Shown piece after piece: positions 35,639 through 44,478 of a stretch of 64,000 bases of DNA (positions within the stretch are counted from its first letter, which is position 1; each line of letters begins with the position of its first letter). This stretch comes from Chryseobacterium gilvum (GTDB lineage Bacteria > Bacteroidota > Bacteroidia > Flavobacteriales > Weeksellaceae): NCBI RefSeq assembly GCF_025628965.1, contig NZ_JAOTEN010000001.1:744001-808000 (forward strand), given 5' to 3'. Below the pieces are notes generated by a model that was given only the letters and a program-made list of their open reading frames with translations, had not been told where the DNA came from and did not search any database. Made by a program: the position numbers and the translations under genes.

Positions 35639-35683
35639 ATGATTCAAATCATACCCTGATTTTTTTGAACTGTTGTATATTTG
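35639..35683 (+). promoter_or_regulatory. Crp/Fnr-type operator and promoter of the third crp-like gene
   Basis: ATGATTCAAATCAT (35639-35652) followed by AC, identical over 16 bases to the site at 21923. TATATTTG (35676-35683, exact TAnnTTTG) begins 30.5 bp after the centre. The leader to the ATG at 35950 is then about 260 nt, in which nothing else is recognised. Confidence 0.65.
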
Positions 35684-35949
35684 AATACCATCACATTTAA
35701 TTATTATGAAGTATTACACTTAAATTCTATTATTCATGGGTTTTCTGAATAATCTAAACTGCTGAATGTACACTCAGTATCCTTAAGAAAAAATTAGCTA
35801 GTACACAGGAACACTACGAATGTAGTAAAAAACAGCTATTCAACAAATACCTGTTAATGAAATAGAATTCTTATGAAACATCGTAAGAAGTTACACATGC
35901 ATTCTTTCAGAAAATGCATATCATTTAAAAAGAACCAAAAAACAAAATT

Positions 35950-36546
35950 ATGGTTATCCAACAGAACCATTTATACTCCGCAGGAGCGGAGTGTATTACC
36001 TATAAATCTGGGGAATATATATTCCAGGAAGGAGATTCTCCTCATTTTTATTATCAGATCATAACGGGACAATTAAAGCTAAATGCCTATAATGAGGAAG
36101 GCAAAGAATTTATACTCAGTATTGTTTCCGATGGGGAAAGCTTTGCAGAATCTTTTATTTTTTCCGGACAGTTATATCCTATGGATGCTGAAGCACTTAC
36201 AGAATGTACAATTCTCCGGCTTCATAAAAATAATTTTCTTAAGCTCCTTGAAGCATCTCCGCAATTGTATTTTAATGTGTGTAAAGGCCTTTCTTACCAT
36301 CTTCACAATCAGTATACAACCCTTCACAGAAATTCTTCTCCCAAACCGGCGGACAGGCTTTTAGGACTTTTGTCTCATCTGAAAAACAGTCAGCAGGAAA
36401 AAAGGGCATATTCTTTTTTGGTTCCGCTCACACGGCAACAGCTTGCCTCATGCACGGGAATTTGTGTAGAAACCGCTATACGCACGATCAAAACACTTGA
36501 GCGACAAAATATTCTTAAAATTAAAGACCGCAAAATCTATTTTTAA
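35950..36546 (+). CDS. Crp/Fnr-family transcriptional regulator (paralog 3)
   Basis: 198 residues, start MVIQQNHLYSAGAECITYKS. Sensor beta-roll with IFQEGDSPHFYYQIITGQLK and GKEFILSIVSDGESFAESFI; helix-turn-helix LTRQQLASCTGICVETAIRT keeps the Glu and Arg contact positions. It is closest in layout to paralogs 1 and 2, so the trio arose by duplication. A strong operator-promoter unit lies upstream, and a 16-bp hairpin directly follows the stop codon. Confidence 0.88.
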   Translation: MVIQQNHLYSAGAECITYKSGEYIFQEGDSPHFYYQIITGQLKLNAYNEEGKEFILSIVSDGESFAESFIFSGQLYPMDAEALTECTILRLHKNNFLKLLEASPQLYFNVCKGLSYHLHNQYTTLHRNSSPKPADRLLGLLSHLKNSQQEKRAYSFLVPLTRQQLASCTGICVETAIRTIKTLERQNILKIKDRKIYF

Positions 36547-36585
36547 ATGAAAAGGCCGATTTACTATCTAAATCGGCCTTTTCAT
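36547..36585. terminator. Terminator between crp paralog 3 and a convergent small gene
   Basis: A perfect 16-bp stem (36547-36562 with 36570-36585, seven-base loop) contains AAAAGGCCGATTT; the arms carry A and T runs, so it can act on both strands. Confidence 0.8.
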
Positions 36586-36604
36586 CATTATGTCTTAAGA
36601 TTGA

Positions 36605-36832
36605 TTACATTTCAAAAATAAGCCTGCCGTCAAAAGGTTCGCTCCAACAGATAAAAATGCCGTCTTCAAATCTTTTGATTTCTGCCTGTACTGTTTCATA
36701 GTCACCATTTTCCATTTTTCTTTCCACCCGTAGATTAGATCCTTCTCCGATATCGCTTTTTTTATATTCTACTCCAAAATATCCGCTTTCCCCTTGTTTA
36801 AAGTCTGCTTTTGTAAATGCTCTGTCTGCCAT
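36605..36832 (-). CDS. Conserved hypothetical small protein
   Basis: 75 residues, soluble, start MADRAFTKADFKQGESGYFG. A beta-rich composition with ESGYFGVEYKKSDIGEGSNL, YETVQAEIKRFEDGIFICWS and a Phe-Glu-Met end. I do not recognise the family. It is convergent with the third crp-like gene and followed on its own strand by the shared hairpin. The genes on either side suggest membership in the stress island; nothing further can be said from sequence. Confidence 0.6.
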   Translation of the reverse strand: MADRAFTKADFKQGESGYFGVEYKKSDIGEGSNLRVERKMENGDYETVQAEIKRFEDGIFICWSEPFDGRLIFEM

Positions 36833-36924
36833 AATTTTTATTATTTAATAGGATAAATGTATTAATAAAATTTCAGTTTAGTATTAAAGAATTTTGATAG
36901 CCCGAATTAATATTCTGTAGTGGC

Positions 36925-37152
36925 TTACTCATTTTCCTTTTTAAAACTGACTACCTGAAAATCATCTTCAGATGAATATTTTTTACAGCTTTCATCACTA
37001 AAATTTTCAGGATCTTTTATAAAATCTTCAATGTGTTGATGACTTTTCTCAGTATCAGTCGGGGTAATAATGACGTGATATAGCCTGAGAACTGATTCGT
37101 CTGCGTTGTCTAAAGATTCTTTTTTATGCTGTAATGCTTCTTTGTAGGTCAT
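36925..37152 (-). CDS. Conserved hypothetical small protein
   Basis: 75 residues, acidic, start MTYKEALQHKKESLDNADES. It contains VLRLYHVIITPTDTEKSHQH and two Ser/Lys-rich segments. It resembles small flavobacterial proteins of unknown function that accompany stress genes. It lies 92 bp upstream of the other 75-residue gene on the same strand and may be co-transcribed. No promoter consensus was seen. Confidence 0.6.
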   Translation of the reverse strand: MTYKEALQHKKESLDNADESVLRLYHVIITPTDTEKSHQHIEDFIKDPENFSDESCKKYSSEDDFQVVSFKKENE

Positions 37153-37328
37153 GATGAGATAATTTTTGGGTTATCTTACAGTCATAGAATAAATTGTGCC
37201 ATTTTCATCGAAAATCAATTTTAATAAGAATAAAATAAATGATTGTCATTTATCTCCGGATCGTGGCATATTTTTAGATGAGTATCAATTATACAGCATT
37301 CAATGCTGAATGTCTAATATAATTTATC

Positions 37329-37595
37329 ATGTTTAATTTATTTCTTTATAAATCAACGATTCTAAGATATTTACAATGTATTGTCGCAGATGATTTTAAT
37401 ATAAAAATTGACCTTAAAAACGATCTCAGGTTCGTAAAAAATATAGTTTCAAAAAAAATAATTATTGTCCCTTTCTTTTCAGATCAGTGCACCTCAAATA
37501 TTATACTGAAAAATTATCTGGGAAGTGTCATTACCAATATCAATTACGGCAATATTACATTAGAGGATATTAAAAAAACATTATCCCATCATTAA
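37329..37595 (+). CDS. Small hypothetical protein, uncertain
   Basis: 88 residues, start MFNLFLYKSTILRYLQCIVA, rich in Ile, Asn and Lys with one hydrophobic segment (KKIIIVPFFSDQCTSNIIL). The composition is close to what AT-rich noncoding DNA would give, but the frame is the longest in the gap. A -7-like TATTTTTA lies at 37269-37276 and a 15-bp palindrome CAGCATTCAATGCTG is near 37294. I list it with low confidence. Confidence 0.4.
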   Translation: MFNLFLYKSTILRYLQCIVADDFNIKIDLKNDLRFVKNIVSKKIIIVPFFSDQCTSNIILKNYLGSVITNINYGNITLEDIKKTLSHH

Positions 37596-37622
37596 TTCGA
37601 ATATTCTTAGTTTAAAACTAAA

Positions 37623-37647
37623 AATCCTTTCTGCTAATGAAAGGATT
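37623..37647 (-). terminator. Intrinsic terminator of the AKR-AraC pair
   Basis: A 9-bp stem AATCCTTTC/GAAAGGATT (37623-37631, 37639-37647) with a seven-base loop; the minus strand continues with TTTTAGTTTT, 6 bp after the araC-type stop codon. Confidence 0.75.
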
Positions 37648-37652
37648 GGTTA

Positions 37653-38558
37653 TTAATTGTTCAGACCGAATTTTGATCTGAATTCCAGCGGTGCCATTTT
37701 CGTTTTCTTCTTAAAAAGCGTGCTGAACGACTGGGCGTGTTCAAATCCTAATGTATATGCAATTTCACTTACCGAGAGCTGTGTCGATGATAACTTTTCT
37801 TTAGCTTTTGCAATCAGTTTCTCATGAATATGCTGCTGTGTATTTTGGCCGGTATGAATTCTCAGAAGATCACTCAGATAATTGGGTGAAAGATTCATGG
37901 CTTCTGCAATGGTATGAACCGTTAGAAGACCTTCCCGTGCAGATTTTTCATCCCTGAAATATTCATTCAGAAAATGCTCAAACCGGGTAAGCAACTGATG
38001 GTTGTTATTTTTGCGGGTAAAAAATTGCCTTTCATAAAAACGGTTAGAATAGTTAAGCAGCAGCTCAATCTGTGATAGAATGATTTCCTGGGTATGCCGG
38101 TCAATATGTTGACATTCTTTATCAATTTTAAATAAAATTTCGATAAGGTTATTTTCTTCATCCTCAGAAAGATGCAGCGCTTCATTTACCGAATATGAGA
38201 AAAATCCAAACGTAGAAATCAACCCCGCCATAGGATGTTTCAGCAGAAAATCTTCATGAAAAATCAGCAGATAACCGTCACCGCATTCCATATTATGTAC
38301 ATCCAGATACTGAACCTGATTGGGTGCTGTAAAGCTTAGAACACCTTTGTCGTAATCATAATGCTGCTGTCCGTATTTTATTTTGCCGGTGGCATTTCTT
38401 TTCAGGGCAATACAATAAAATCTGTTGGTAAAACCCTTCCAGACTGTATTATCCAGAAAAATACTTTCAGATAGATTAATCACGCTCACCAGAGGATGTT
38501 TAGGTTCCGGCAATGACAGCAACCGGTGAAACGCAGAAATAGACGGTATGGTGTTCAT
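37653..38558 (-). CDS. AraC-family transcriptional regulator
   Basis: 301 residues. An N-terminal cupin-like sensory part (about 1-190) precedes two AraC helix-turn-helix motifs at the C-terminus, with HTIAEAMNLSPNYLSDLLRI and VSEIAYTLGFEHAQSFSTLF followed by KKKTKMAPLEFRSKF. It lies 10 bp after the aldo/keto reductase on the same strand and shares its transcript and terminator. Control of that reductase is the simplest reading. Confidence 0.9.
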   Translation of the reverse strand: MNTIPSISAFHRLLSLPEPKHPLVSVINLSESIFLDNTVWKGFTNRFYCIALKRNATGKIKYGQQHYDYDKGVLSFTAPNQVQYLDVHNMECGDGYLLIFHEDFLLKHPMAGLISTFGFFSYSVNEALHLSEDEENNLIEILFKIDKECQHIDRHTQEIILSQIELLLNYSNRFYERQFFTRKNNNHQLLTRFEHFLNEYFRDEKSAREGLLTVHTIAEAMNLSPNYLSDLLRIHTGQNTQQHIHEKLIAKAKEKLSSTQLSVSEIAYTLGFEHAQSFSTLFKKKTKMAPLEFRSKFGLNN

Positions 38559-38568
38559 AATTGTAAGT

Positions 38569-39576
38569 TTAATAATCTAAAAGGCCCATACTGAACTCGT
38601 CGTAAGGCGCACCTGTATCGGTTCCCAAAGGTACAATACTTTCCAGTTTTATGAGATCATCGTTGCTAAGCTTTATTTTACCTGCCGCAATATTCTGTTC
38701 AAGATATTTTATTCTCTTCGTCCCGGGAATGGGTAAGATTCCTTTGCTGATGATCCACGCCAGAGCAAGTTGGGTAGAGGTAATATCTTTTTCTTCCGCT
38801 ATTTTTTCTATCGCTTGTACCAGTTCTATATTTTTATGAAAATACTGTTTTTGAAAACGAGGGATAGATCTTCTGAAATCATTTTCCGGTAAGTCATCCA
38901 TGGTACGGATCTGCCCGGATAAAAAGCCGCGTCCTAAAGGAGAATACGCCACAAAACCAATTCCCAGTTCCTGAAGGGTTTTTAGCACACCACGTTCTTC
39001 GGCAGTTCGCTCAAACAATGAATATTCACTTTGTACAGCCGTTATGTGATGCACTTGATGCGCTCTTTTTACGGTTTCAGAAGACACTTCGGATAGGCCG
39101 ATGTATTTTACTTTTCCTTCTTTTACCAGATCGCTCATGGCGCCGACAGTTTCTTCAATCGGCACATTTTTATCGAGACGGTGCATGTAATAGAGATCAA
39201 TGTAATCTGTTTTTAAATTTTTTAAAGACCGTTCCACTGATTTTTTCACATAATCTTTGCTTCCGTTAATGGCCCATGTTACTTTATCATTGTCATCAAT
39301 TTCCCACCCGAATTTTGTGGCGATAATGTATTCATCCCTTTTAGTTTCCATAGCTTTTGCGATAAGCTGCTCATTTTTGAATGGGCCGTAAAGATCAGCA
39401 GTATCCAGAAAATTACCACCCAATTCCAGCGAACGGTGAATGGTGGCAATGGCTTCTTTTTCGTCTGCGCGTCCGTAGATATCTGTATCGTCAAAACCGG
39501 TCATTCCCATACAGCCGAGACCCAGATTGGGTACAGTTAAACCCTGATTTCCTAATTTTACCTGATTCATATTCAT
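38569..39576 (-). CDS. Aldo/keto reductase
   Basis: 335 residues from the ATG at 39576 (MNMNQVKLGNQGLTVPNLGL); a longer reading from 39624 adds a Cys-rich, untypical tail and is rejected. AKR motifs are LGLGCMGMTG, FLDTADLYG with the catalytic Asp and Tyr, ATKFGW (Lys), and YYMHRLDKNVPIEETV (His), then ILPIPGTKRIKYLEQNIAA for NADPH binding. It fits the AKR13-like group that reduces aldehydes with NADPH. First gene of a pair with an AraC regulator. Confidence 0.9.
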   Translation of the reverse strand: MNMNQVKLGNQGLTVPNLGLGCMGMTGFDDTDIYGRADEKEAIATIHRSLELGGNFLDTADLYGPFKNEQLIAKAMETKRDEYIIATKFGWEIDDNDKVTWAINGSKDYVKKSVERSLKNLKTDYIDLYYMHRLDKNVPIEETVGAMSDLVKEGKVKYIGLSEVSSETVKRAHQVHHITAVQSEYSLFERTAEERGVLKTLQELGIGFVAYSPLGRGFLSGQIRTMDDLPENDFRRSIPRFQKQYFHKNIELVQAIEKIAEEKDITSTQLALAWIISKGILPIPGTKRIKYLEQNIAAGKIKLSNDDLIKLESIVPLGTDTGAPYDEFSMGLLDY

Positions 39577-39717
39577 ATTGTTGATTTTTATATTGCAATA
39601 TTCTGTACAAATACAGAAAGTCATGTTTGCAAAATGACGAATGTTGTATGTAAATCACGGATCGTACTTTTCATAAAAATTTTCAGGAGAAAAAATCGGT
39701 GAATTATAAATTAAGTG

Positions 39718-39753
39718 TATATTTATTTTGCTGAAACTGCAGATGTGCACATC
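39718..39753 (+). promoter_or_regulatory. Possible promoter and palindrome ahead of egtD
   Basis: TATATTTA (39718-39725) resembles a -7 box, and a perfect 12-bp palindrome GATGTGCACATC (39742-39753) follows close to the expected start site, 57 bp ahead of the egtD ATG. It could bind a repressor. Confidence 0.3.
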
Positions 39754-39809
39754 ATGATCCGTCGCGGCAAGATAGTTGTATAGAACTCATAACCACAGAA
39801 AATATTAGT

Positions 39810-40796
39810 ATGAATGTACAGTTAGACACCAATTCTCACACAGAAATTAATCAACAGAGTTTAGCAAACTTTCGCTCAGATGTGATGAATGGTTTGAGAA
39901 ATTCACCCAAAAAATTATCTTCAAAATACTTTTACGATAAAGCAGGAGACCGTATATTTCAGGAAATTATGGCCATGCCGGAATATTATCTTACCAAATG
40001 TGAGCTTGATATTTTTAAGAATAAAACCAAAGAACTTTCTGATCTTTTAATTCCGGATGAATCTTTTGATCTTATTGAGCTGGGAGCGGGTGATGCCATG
40101 AAATCTTCTTATTTATTAGAATATCTTGTTGAAAAAGGCACAGATTTTACGTATATGCCTATTGATATTTCAGGAAATATTCTTTCAGTATTAAATGATA
40201 AATTAAAAAATAAACTGCCGGAATTAGAAGTTATATGCCTTGAAGGAGAATACTTTGAAATGCTTGATAAGGCGTCATCACTGTCTTCCAAGAGAAAAGT
40301 AGTTTTATTTTTAGGCGGAAATATCGGAAATATGAATTGGGAAGAAGCTGAAAGTTTTTGTGCAGCACTACAAAACAACCTTTCAAAAAGAGATATGGTC
40401 TTGATTGGCTTTGATTTGATGAAAAATCCTCACACCATTTTAAATGCTTATAATGACATAACAGGAATCACGGCCTCATTTAATCTTAACCTGCTTACCA
40501 GAATAAACAGGGATCTTGGCGCTAATTTTAATATCCAAAACTTCCAGCATTATCAAACCTACGATCCCGTAAGTGGAGCCTGCAGAAGTTATCTGGTAAG
40601 CCTTATAAGCCAGGAAGTAATGATAGGGAATGATAAGATCTATTTTGCCGAAAACGAACTGATTGATATGGAAGTTTCTCAGAAATTCTCAGATAAAATG
40701 ATTAAAGAACTGGTTGAAAAATCAGGTTTTAAGGTTGTAGGAGAAATCAAAGATTCTAAAGGCTGGTTTGTAGATAGTGTTTTAGAAGTAAAATAA
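39810..40796 (+). CDS. egtD: L-histidine N(alpha)-methyltransferase EgtD
   Basis: 328 residues, a SAM-dependent methyltransferase of the EgtD family: LSSKYFYDKAGDRIFQEIMA, MPEYYLTKCELDIF, FDLIELGAGDAMKSSYLLEY with the SAM-binding GAGD, FLGGNIGN and LIGFDLMKNP. It makes hercynine (trimethylhistidine) from His with three SAM, the first step of ergothioneine synthesis. It is 14 bp ahead of egtB, in a six-gene plus-strand run. The assignment is firm because the genes are adjacent. Confidence 0.93.
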   Translation: MNVQLDTNSHTEINQQSLANFRSDVMNGLRNSPKKLSSKYFYDKAGDRIFQEIMAMPEYYLTKCELDIFKNKTKELSDLLIPDESFDLIELGAGDAMKSSYLLEYLVEKGTDFTYMPIDISGNILSVLNDKLKNKLPELEVICLEGEYFEMLDKASSLSSKRKVVLFLGGNIGNMNWEEAESFCAALQNNLSKRDMVLIGFDLMKNPHTILNAYNDITGITASFNLNLLTRINRDLGANFNIQNFQHYQTYDPVSGACRSYLVSLISQEVMIGNDKIYFAENELIDMEVSQKFSDKMIKELVEKSGFKVVGEIKDSKGWFVDSVLEVK

Positions 40797-40810
40797 TTAA
40801 AGCTAAAGTT

Positions 40811-41983
40811 ATGACGGGACCAATGACAACAACAGATTTGCTTAGAAAATACACAAATATAAGACAACATTCGGTAGAAATATGTGCGCCGCTGGAAATC
40901 GAAGATTATGTGGTTCAGCCCATTGTAGATGTAAGTCCGCCAAAATGGCATTTGGGTCATACGACATGGTTTTTTGAGACCTTCATTCTGCAGCCTAATG
41001 TACCTGGTTACCAGGTTTTTGATTCTCAATATAACTTTGTGTTTAATAGCTATTATGAAACTATCGGAGCACGTGTAATTCGTACTGATAGGGGAAATTT
41101 AAGCCGTCCTTCCGTTGCAGATGTATACAAATACCGTGAATATGTAGATCAGCAGATGAAGACATTTCTTGAGAGTGACCACATGACGGAAAAGGTAGAA
41201 TCATTATTGGAATTAGGTCTTAATCATGAGCAGCAGCATCAGGAATTATTAATGACGGATATTAAATACATTTTAGGCCATAATCCGCTTTTTCCGGCTT
41301 ACAACAGAGAAAAGTCATCCTTAAAAATACCTTCAGAAAATACACAGATGATCCATTTTGATGAAGGCGTGTACGAAATTGGGTATCATGGCGAAGGTTT
41401 TTGTTTTGATAATGAATTGGGAAGACATAAAGTATACCTCAACGAATTTGAAATTGCAGATCAATTGGTCTCCAACGCAGAATATTTGCAGTTTATAGAA
41501 GCCGGAGGATATTCTGATTTCAGGTTTTGGCACGCCGAAGGTTGGGAATGGGTACAGCAAAATAAAGCAAAGTCACCTTTATATTGGCATTCTATTGATA
41601 TGCAATGGATGCATTATACATTGAACGGCTTGACAGAATTAGATCTAAACACACCGGTTTGTCATATCAATTTCTTTGAAGCATCCGCATTTGCCGCCTG
41701 GAAAGGGATGCGTTTGCCTACGGAAGCAGAATGGGAAGTGGCATCTGAACATTTTAATTGGGGAAAACGGTGGGAATGGACCAATTCTGCGTATTTGCCA
41801 TATCCCGGTTTTAAAAAAGAAGCAGGAGCAGTAGGAGAATATAATGGGAAATTTATGGTAAATCAAATGGTGCTTCGTGGTGCTTCTGAAGCAACACCGG
41901 CCGGTCACAGCAGAAATACCTATCGTAATTTCTTTCAGACCTCTCTACAATGGCAGTTTACAGGAATCAGGCTTGCCAAATAA
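40811..41983 (+). CDS. egtB: Ergothioneine synthase-like iron enzyme EgtB
   Basis: 390 residues. An N-terminal DinB-like domain has iron ligands His50 (HLGHTTWFF) and His139/His143 (NHEQQHQELL). A C-terminal FGE/sulfatase-modifying-type domain (about 175-390) has YHGEGFCFDNELGRHKVYL, EFEIADQLVSNAEYLQF, RLPTEAEWEVA, WEWTNSAYLPYPGF and NTYRNFFQ. The protein joins hercynine to cysteine or gamma-glutamylcysteine with oxygen to form the sulfoxide intermediate. No egtA or egtC occurs here, so a direct cysteine route is likelier. Length fits EgtB (about 390-430). Confidence 0.9.
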   Translation: MTGPMTTTDLLRKYTNIRQHSVEICAPLEIEDYVVQPIVDVSPPKWHLGHTTWFFETFILQPNVPGYQVFDSQYNFVFNSYYETIGARVIRTDRGNLSRPSVADVYKYREYVDQQMKTFLESDHMTEKVESLLELGLNHEQQHQELLMTDIKYILGHNPLFPAYNREKSSLKIPSENTQMIHFDEGVYEIGYHGEGFCFDNELGRHKVYLNEFEIADQLVSNAEYLQFIEAGGYSDFRFWHAEGWEWVQQNKAKSPLYWHSIDMQWMHYTLNGLTELDLNTPVCHINFFEASAFAAWKGMRLPTEAEWEVASEHFNWGKRWEWTNSAYLPYPGFKKEAGAVGEYNGKFMVNQMVLRGASEATPAGHSRNTYRNFFQTSLQWQFTGIRLAK

Positions 41984-41991
41984 TTTCATGG

Positions 41992-42906
41992 ATGATTACA
42001 GTAGAATCAGTATCGAAGAATTTTAACGGAAAACCTGCAGTTGACCATATTTCTTTTCAGGCCAATGATCAGGAAATTTTGGTGCTTTTGGGAACAAGCG
42101 GTTGCGGAAAAACGACAACCTTAAAGATGATCAATCGTTTAATAGAAGCAGATTCCGGACAGATCCTGATTAACGGCAAAAATATTCGTGATCAGAAAAT
42201 AGAACAGCTCCGGATGAACATTGGTTTCGTGATGCAGAATTCCGGTTTATTTCCGCATTATACGGTGAAACAAAATATTGCTGTCGTTCCTGAACTCTTA
42301 CAATGGGACAGAAAAAAAACAGAACACAGAACCACAGAGCTGTTGCATAAACTTCATCTTTCTGAGGAACTGCTTTCCCGCTTTCCAAGCGAGCTCAGTG
42401 GCGGACAACAGCAGCGTGTGGGAATTGCAAGAGCTTTAATTGCAGATGCTCCTATTTTATTAATGGATGAGCCTTTCGGAGCATTAGACAACATTACGAA
42501 AGCAGATATTCATACAGAATTTAAATCTTTCGAAGAGCTGAAAAGTAAAACTATTATCCTAGTGACGCACGATGTGCAGGAAGCATTCGAACTGGGTCAT
42601 AAAATTGGTTTGATGAACCATGGAAAAATCATTCAGATGGGCACCCCCAAAGAAATGCTCTATCATCCTAAAAATGATTTTGTCAGAGGTTTTTTCGCGG
42701 AAAACCGTTTGTTATTAGAATACAAAGTAACTCTTCTTAAAGATATTCATATAGATCTTACCGAAGAATATGAAAAATTCAATTTTAAGGAAAAAACGGA
42801 TGTCTGGAGCGCTCTACAAAAATTGAGTGCAGATCAGAAAAGCATATTTCAGTACGAGAAAATCGTTAATGCTTTTAATGAATACAGAAAAATGCAGGCA
42901 GTATGA
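41992..42906 (+). CDS. egtV: ABC transporter ATPase, EgtV-like (OpuCA/ProV family)
   Basis: 304 residues from the ATG at 41992 (MITVESVSKNFNGKPAVDHI), 8 bp after egtB; longer starts would run into egtB. Walker A GTSGCGKTT (34-42), signature LSGGQQQRVG (135-144), Walker B ILLMDEPFGALD (155-166) and a switch His (THD) are intact. A C-terminal extension of about 60 residues lacks a clear CBS pair. Such ATPases are usually called glycine betaine transporters; placement after egtDB and before an EgtU-like permease supports ergothioneine transport. The ATGA overlap with the next gene couples translation. Confidence 0.85.
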   Translation: MITVESVSKNFNGKPAVDHISFQANDQEILVLLGTSGCGKTTTLKMINRLIEADSGQILINGKNIRDQKIEQLRMNIGFVMQNSGLFPHYTVKQNIAVVPELLQWDRKKTEHRTTELLHKLHLSEELLSRFPSELSGGQQQRVGIARALIADAPILLMDEPFGALDNITKADIHTEFKSFEELKSKTIILVTHDVQEAFELGHKIGLMNHGKIIQMGTPKEMLYHPKNDFVRGFFAENRLLLEYKVTLLKDIHIDLTEEYEKFNFKEKTDVWSALQKLSADQKSIFQYEKIVNAFNEYRKMQAV

Positions 42907-44471
42907 AACAGCAGGGTTTCTGGCAATTTGTGGTTGAACAGCACGAAAAATTATTCATCCAGATTACACAACATCTGGGCCTTACATTTTTGTCATTGGC
43001 ATTGGCAATTTTGGTCGGCTTGCCTTTAGGAATTCTGATAGCCCGAAAAAGAAATCTTTCGCCTCCGGTTTTAGGTTTTGCAGGTATTTTACAGACGATT
43101 CCAAGCATTGCTTTGCTCGGTTTTATGATCCCGGCTTTCGGAATTGGAGCCACTCCCGCTATTGTCGCCTTGCTTATTTATGCGCTTTTACCCATCATCA
43201 GAAATACCTACACCGGAATTACGGAAGTAAATCCTGCAGTGATCGAGTCGGCAAAAGCAATGGGAATGAATCCTGCGCAGCTTCTTTTTAAAGTAGAACT
43301 TCCTTTGGCAATGCCTTATATTATTGCAGGAATCAGAACGGCGGCCGTGATTAATGTAGGCATTGCAACACTGGCTTCGTTTGTCGCGGCAGGAGGATTG
43401 GGAGAGTTTATTTTTGGCGGAATTTCATTAAACAATTCCAATATGATTTTAGCCGGAGCCATTCCTGCAGCATTGTTGGCGATATTGTTAGATCAGGCCA
43501 TCGGATTTCTTCAAAAATCTGGTTTTCGGGGATTGAGCAGTCTGAAATATATTATTCCGGCGATTATGATAGTTCTTGGAGGAATTTATCTCATCAAAGA
43601 AAAAATCTCTAAAAATACTTTAAGAGCAGGTTTTACGCCTGAGTTTATGGGAAGACAGGATGGTGATCTCGGTTTGCGTTCCGTTTACAAGTTGAATATA
43701 AACCCTAAAGTGGTAAATGATGCGGTCATGTATAAAGCTGCTTACGAAAATGAGCTGGATGTAATCAGCGGATATTCTACCGACGGAAGAATTAAAACAT
43801 TTAATTTGTATGTTCTCAATGATGATCAGAAAATATTTCCTCCTTATTTTGCAGCCCCAATTATAAAAACAGAAACGTTGAAAAAATTTCCCAGCCTGGA
43901 AAACACTCTCAATAGATTAGCCGGCAAATTCAATGATTCGATTATGACTGATCTGAATTATAAATCTGATGATCTCCACCAAACTCCTGAGAGCATTGCA
44001 AAAGCTTTTTTAATTAAAAATAACTTGTACAAAAATCCCCGGAACGGAAATTCAGGAACTGTCAGAATAGGGTCTAAAATTTTCGGCGAACAGTATATTT
44101 TGGCCGAGATTTATAAAAAATTAATCGAAGGGTACACTGATTATAAAGTAGAAACAAAAACAGGTTTAGGAGGTACCAAAATCTGCTTTGATGCCTTAAT
44201 GAATGATGCTATAGACTTTTATCCGGAATACACCGGGACCGGACTTCTGGTATTGTTGCAACCCTCACCGAAAACCGTTAAAAATGTTTCTCAAAGCCCT
44301 GAAAAAACGTATGAATATGTCAATTCTGAGTTTAAAAAAAAATATGGCATCCAATGGCTGAAACCTTTAGGTTTTAATAATTCTTATGCATTGATGATGC
44401 GGAAAAAACAATCGGATCAATTGAAAATAAAATCAATTTCTGATCTGAAAAAATACCTCGATACAAAATAG
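42903..44471 (+). CDS. egtU: ABC permease fused to a substrate-binding domain, EgtU-like
   Basis: 522 residues: permease with about six membrane segments (20-232), including the ATPase contact loop NPAVIESAKAMGMNPAQ (110-126), then a binding domain (240-522). In OpuCC/EgtU proteins the order is N-lobe then C-lobe; here C-lobe sequence comes first (RAGFTPEFMGR, GYSTDGRI, FPPYFAAP, LNYKSDD; 241-356) and N-lobe sequence second (VRIGSKIFGEQYIL, GLGGTKICFDAL, YPEYTGTGLL, PLGFNNSYAL; 387-497). The domain therefore appears circularly permuted. EgtU takes up ergothioneine in other bacteria. It overlaps egtV by four bases. Confidence 0.85.
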   Translation: MKQQGFWQFVVEQHEKLFIQITQHLGLTFLSLALAILVGLPLGILIARKRNLSPPVLGFAGILQTIPSIALLGFMIPAFGIGATPAIVALLIYALLPIIRNTYTGITEVNPAVIESAKAMGMNPAQLLFKVELPLAMPYIIAGIRTAAVINVGIATLASFVAAGGLGEFIFGGISLNNSNMILAGAIPAALLAILLDQAIGFLQKSGFRGLSSLKYIIPAIMIVLGGIYLIKEKISKNTLRAGFTPEFMGRQDGDLGLRSVYKLNINPKVVNDAVMYKAAYENELDVISGYSTDGRIKTFNLYVLNDDQKIFPPYFAAPIIKTETLKKFPSLENTLNRLAGKFNDSIMTDLNYKSDDLHQTPESIAKAFLIKNNLYKNPRNGNSGTVRIGSKIFGEQYILAEIYKKLIEGYTDYKVETKTGLGGTKICFDALMNDAIDFYPEYTGTGLLVLLQPSPKTVKNVSQSPEKTYEYVNSEFKKKYGIQWLKPLGFNNSYALMMRKKQSDQLKIKSISDLKKYLDTK

Positions 44472-44478
44472 CCGATGC

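Noticed and set aside
35243..36364. Overlapping 63- and 93-codon plus-strand frames around the third crp-like gene
   Set aside because: They are out-of-frame readings of the regulator and its leader; the 198-residue frame carries the recognised domains.
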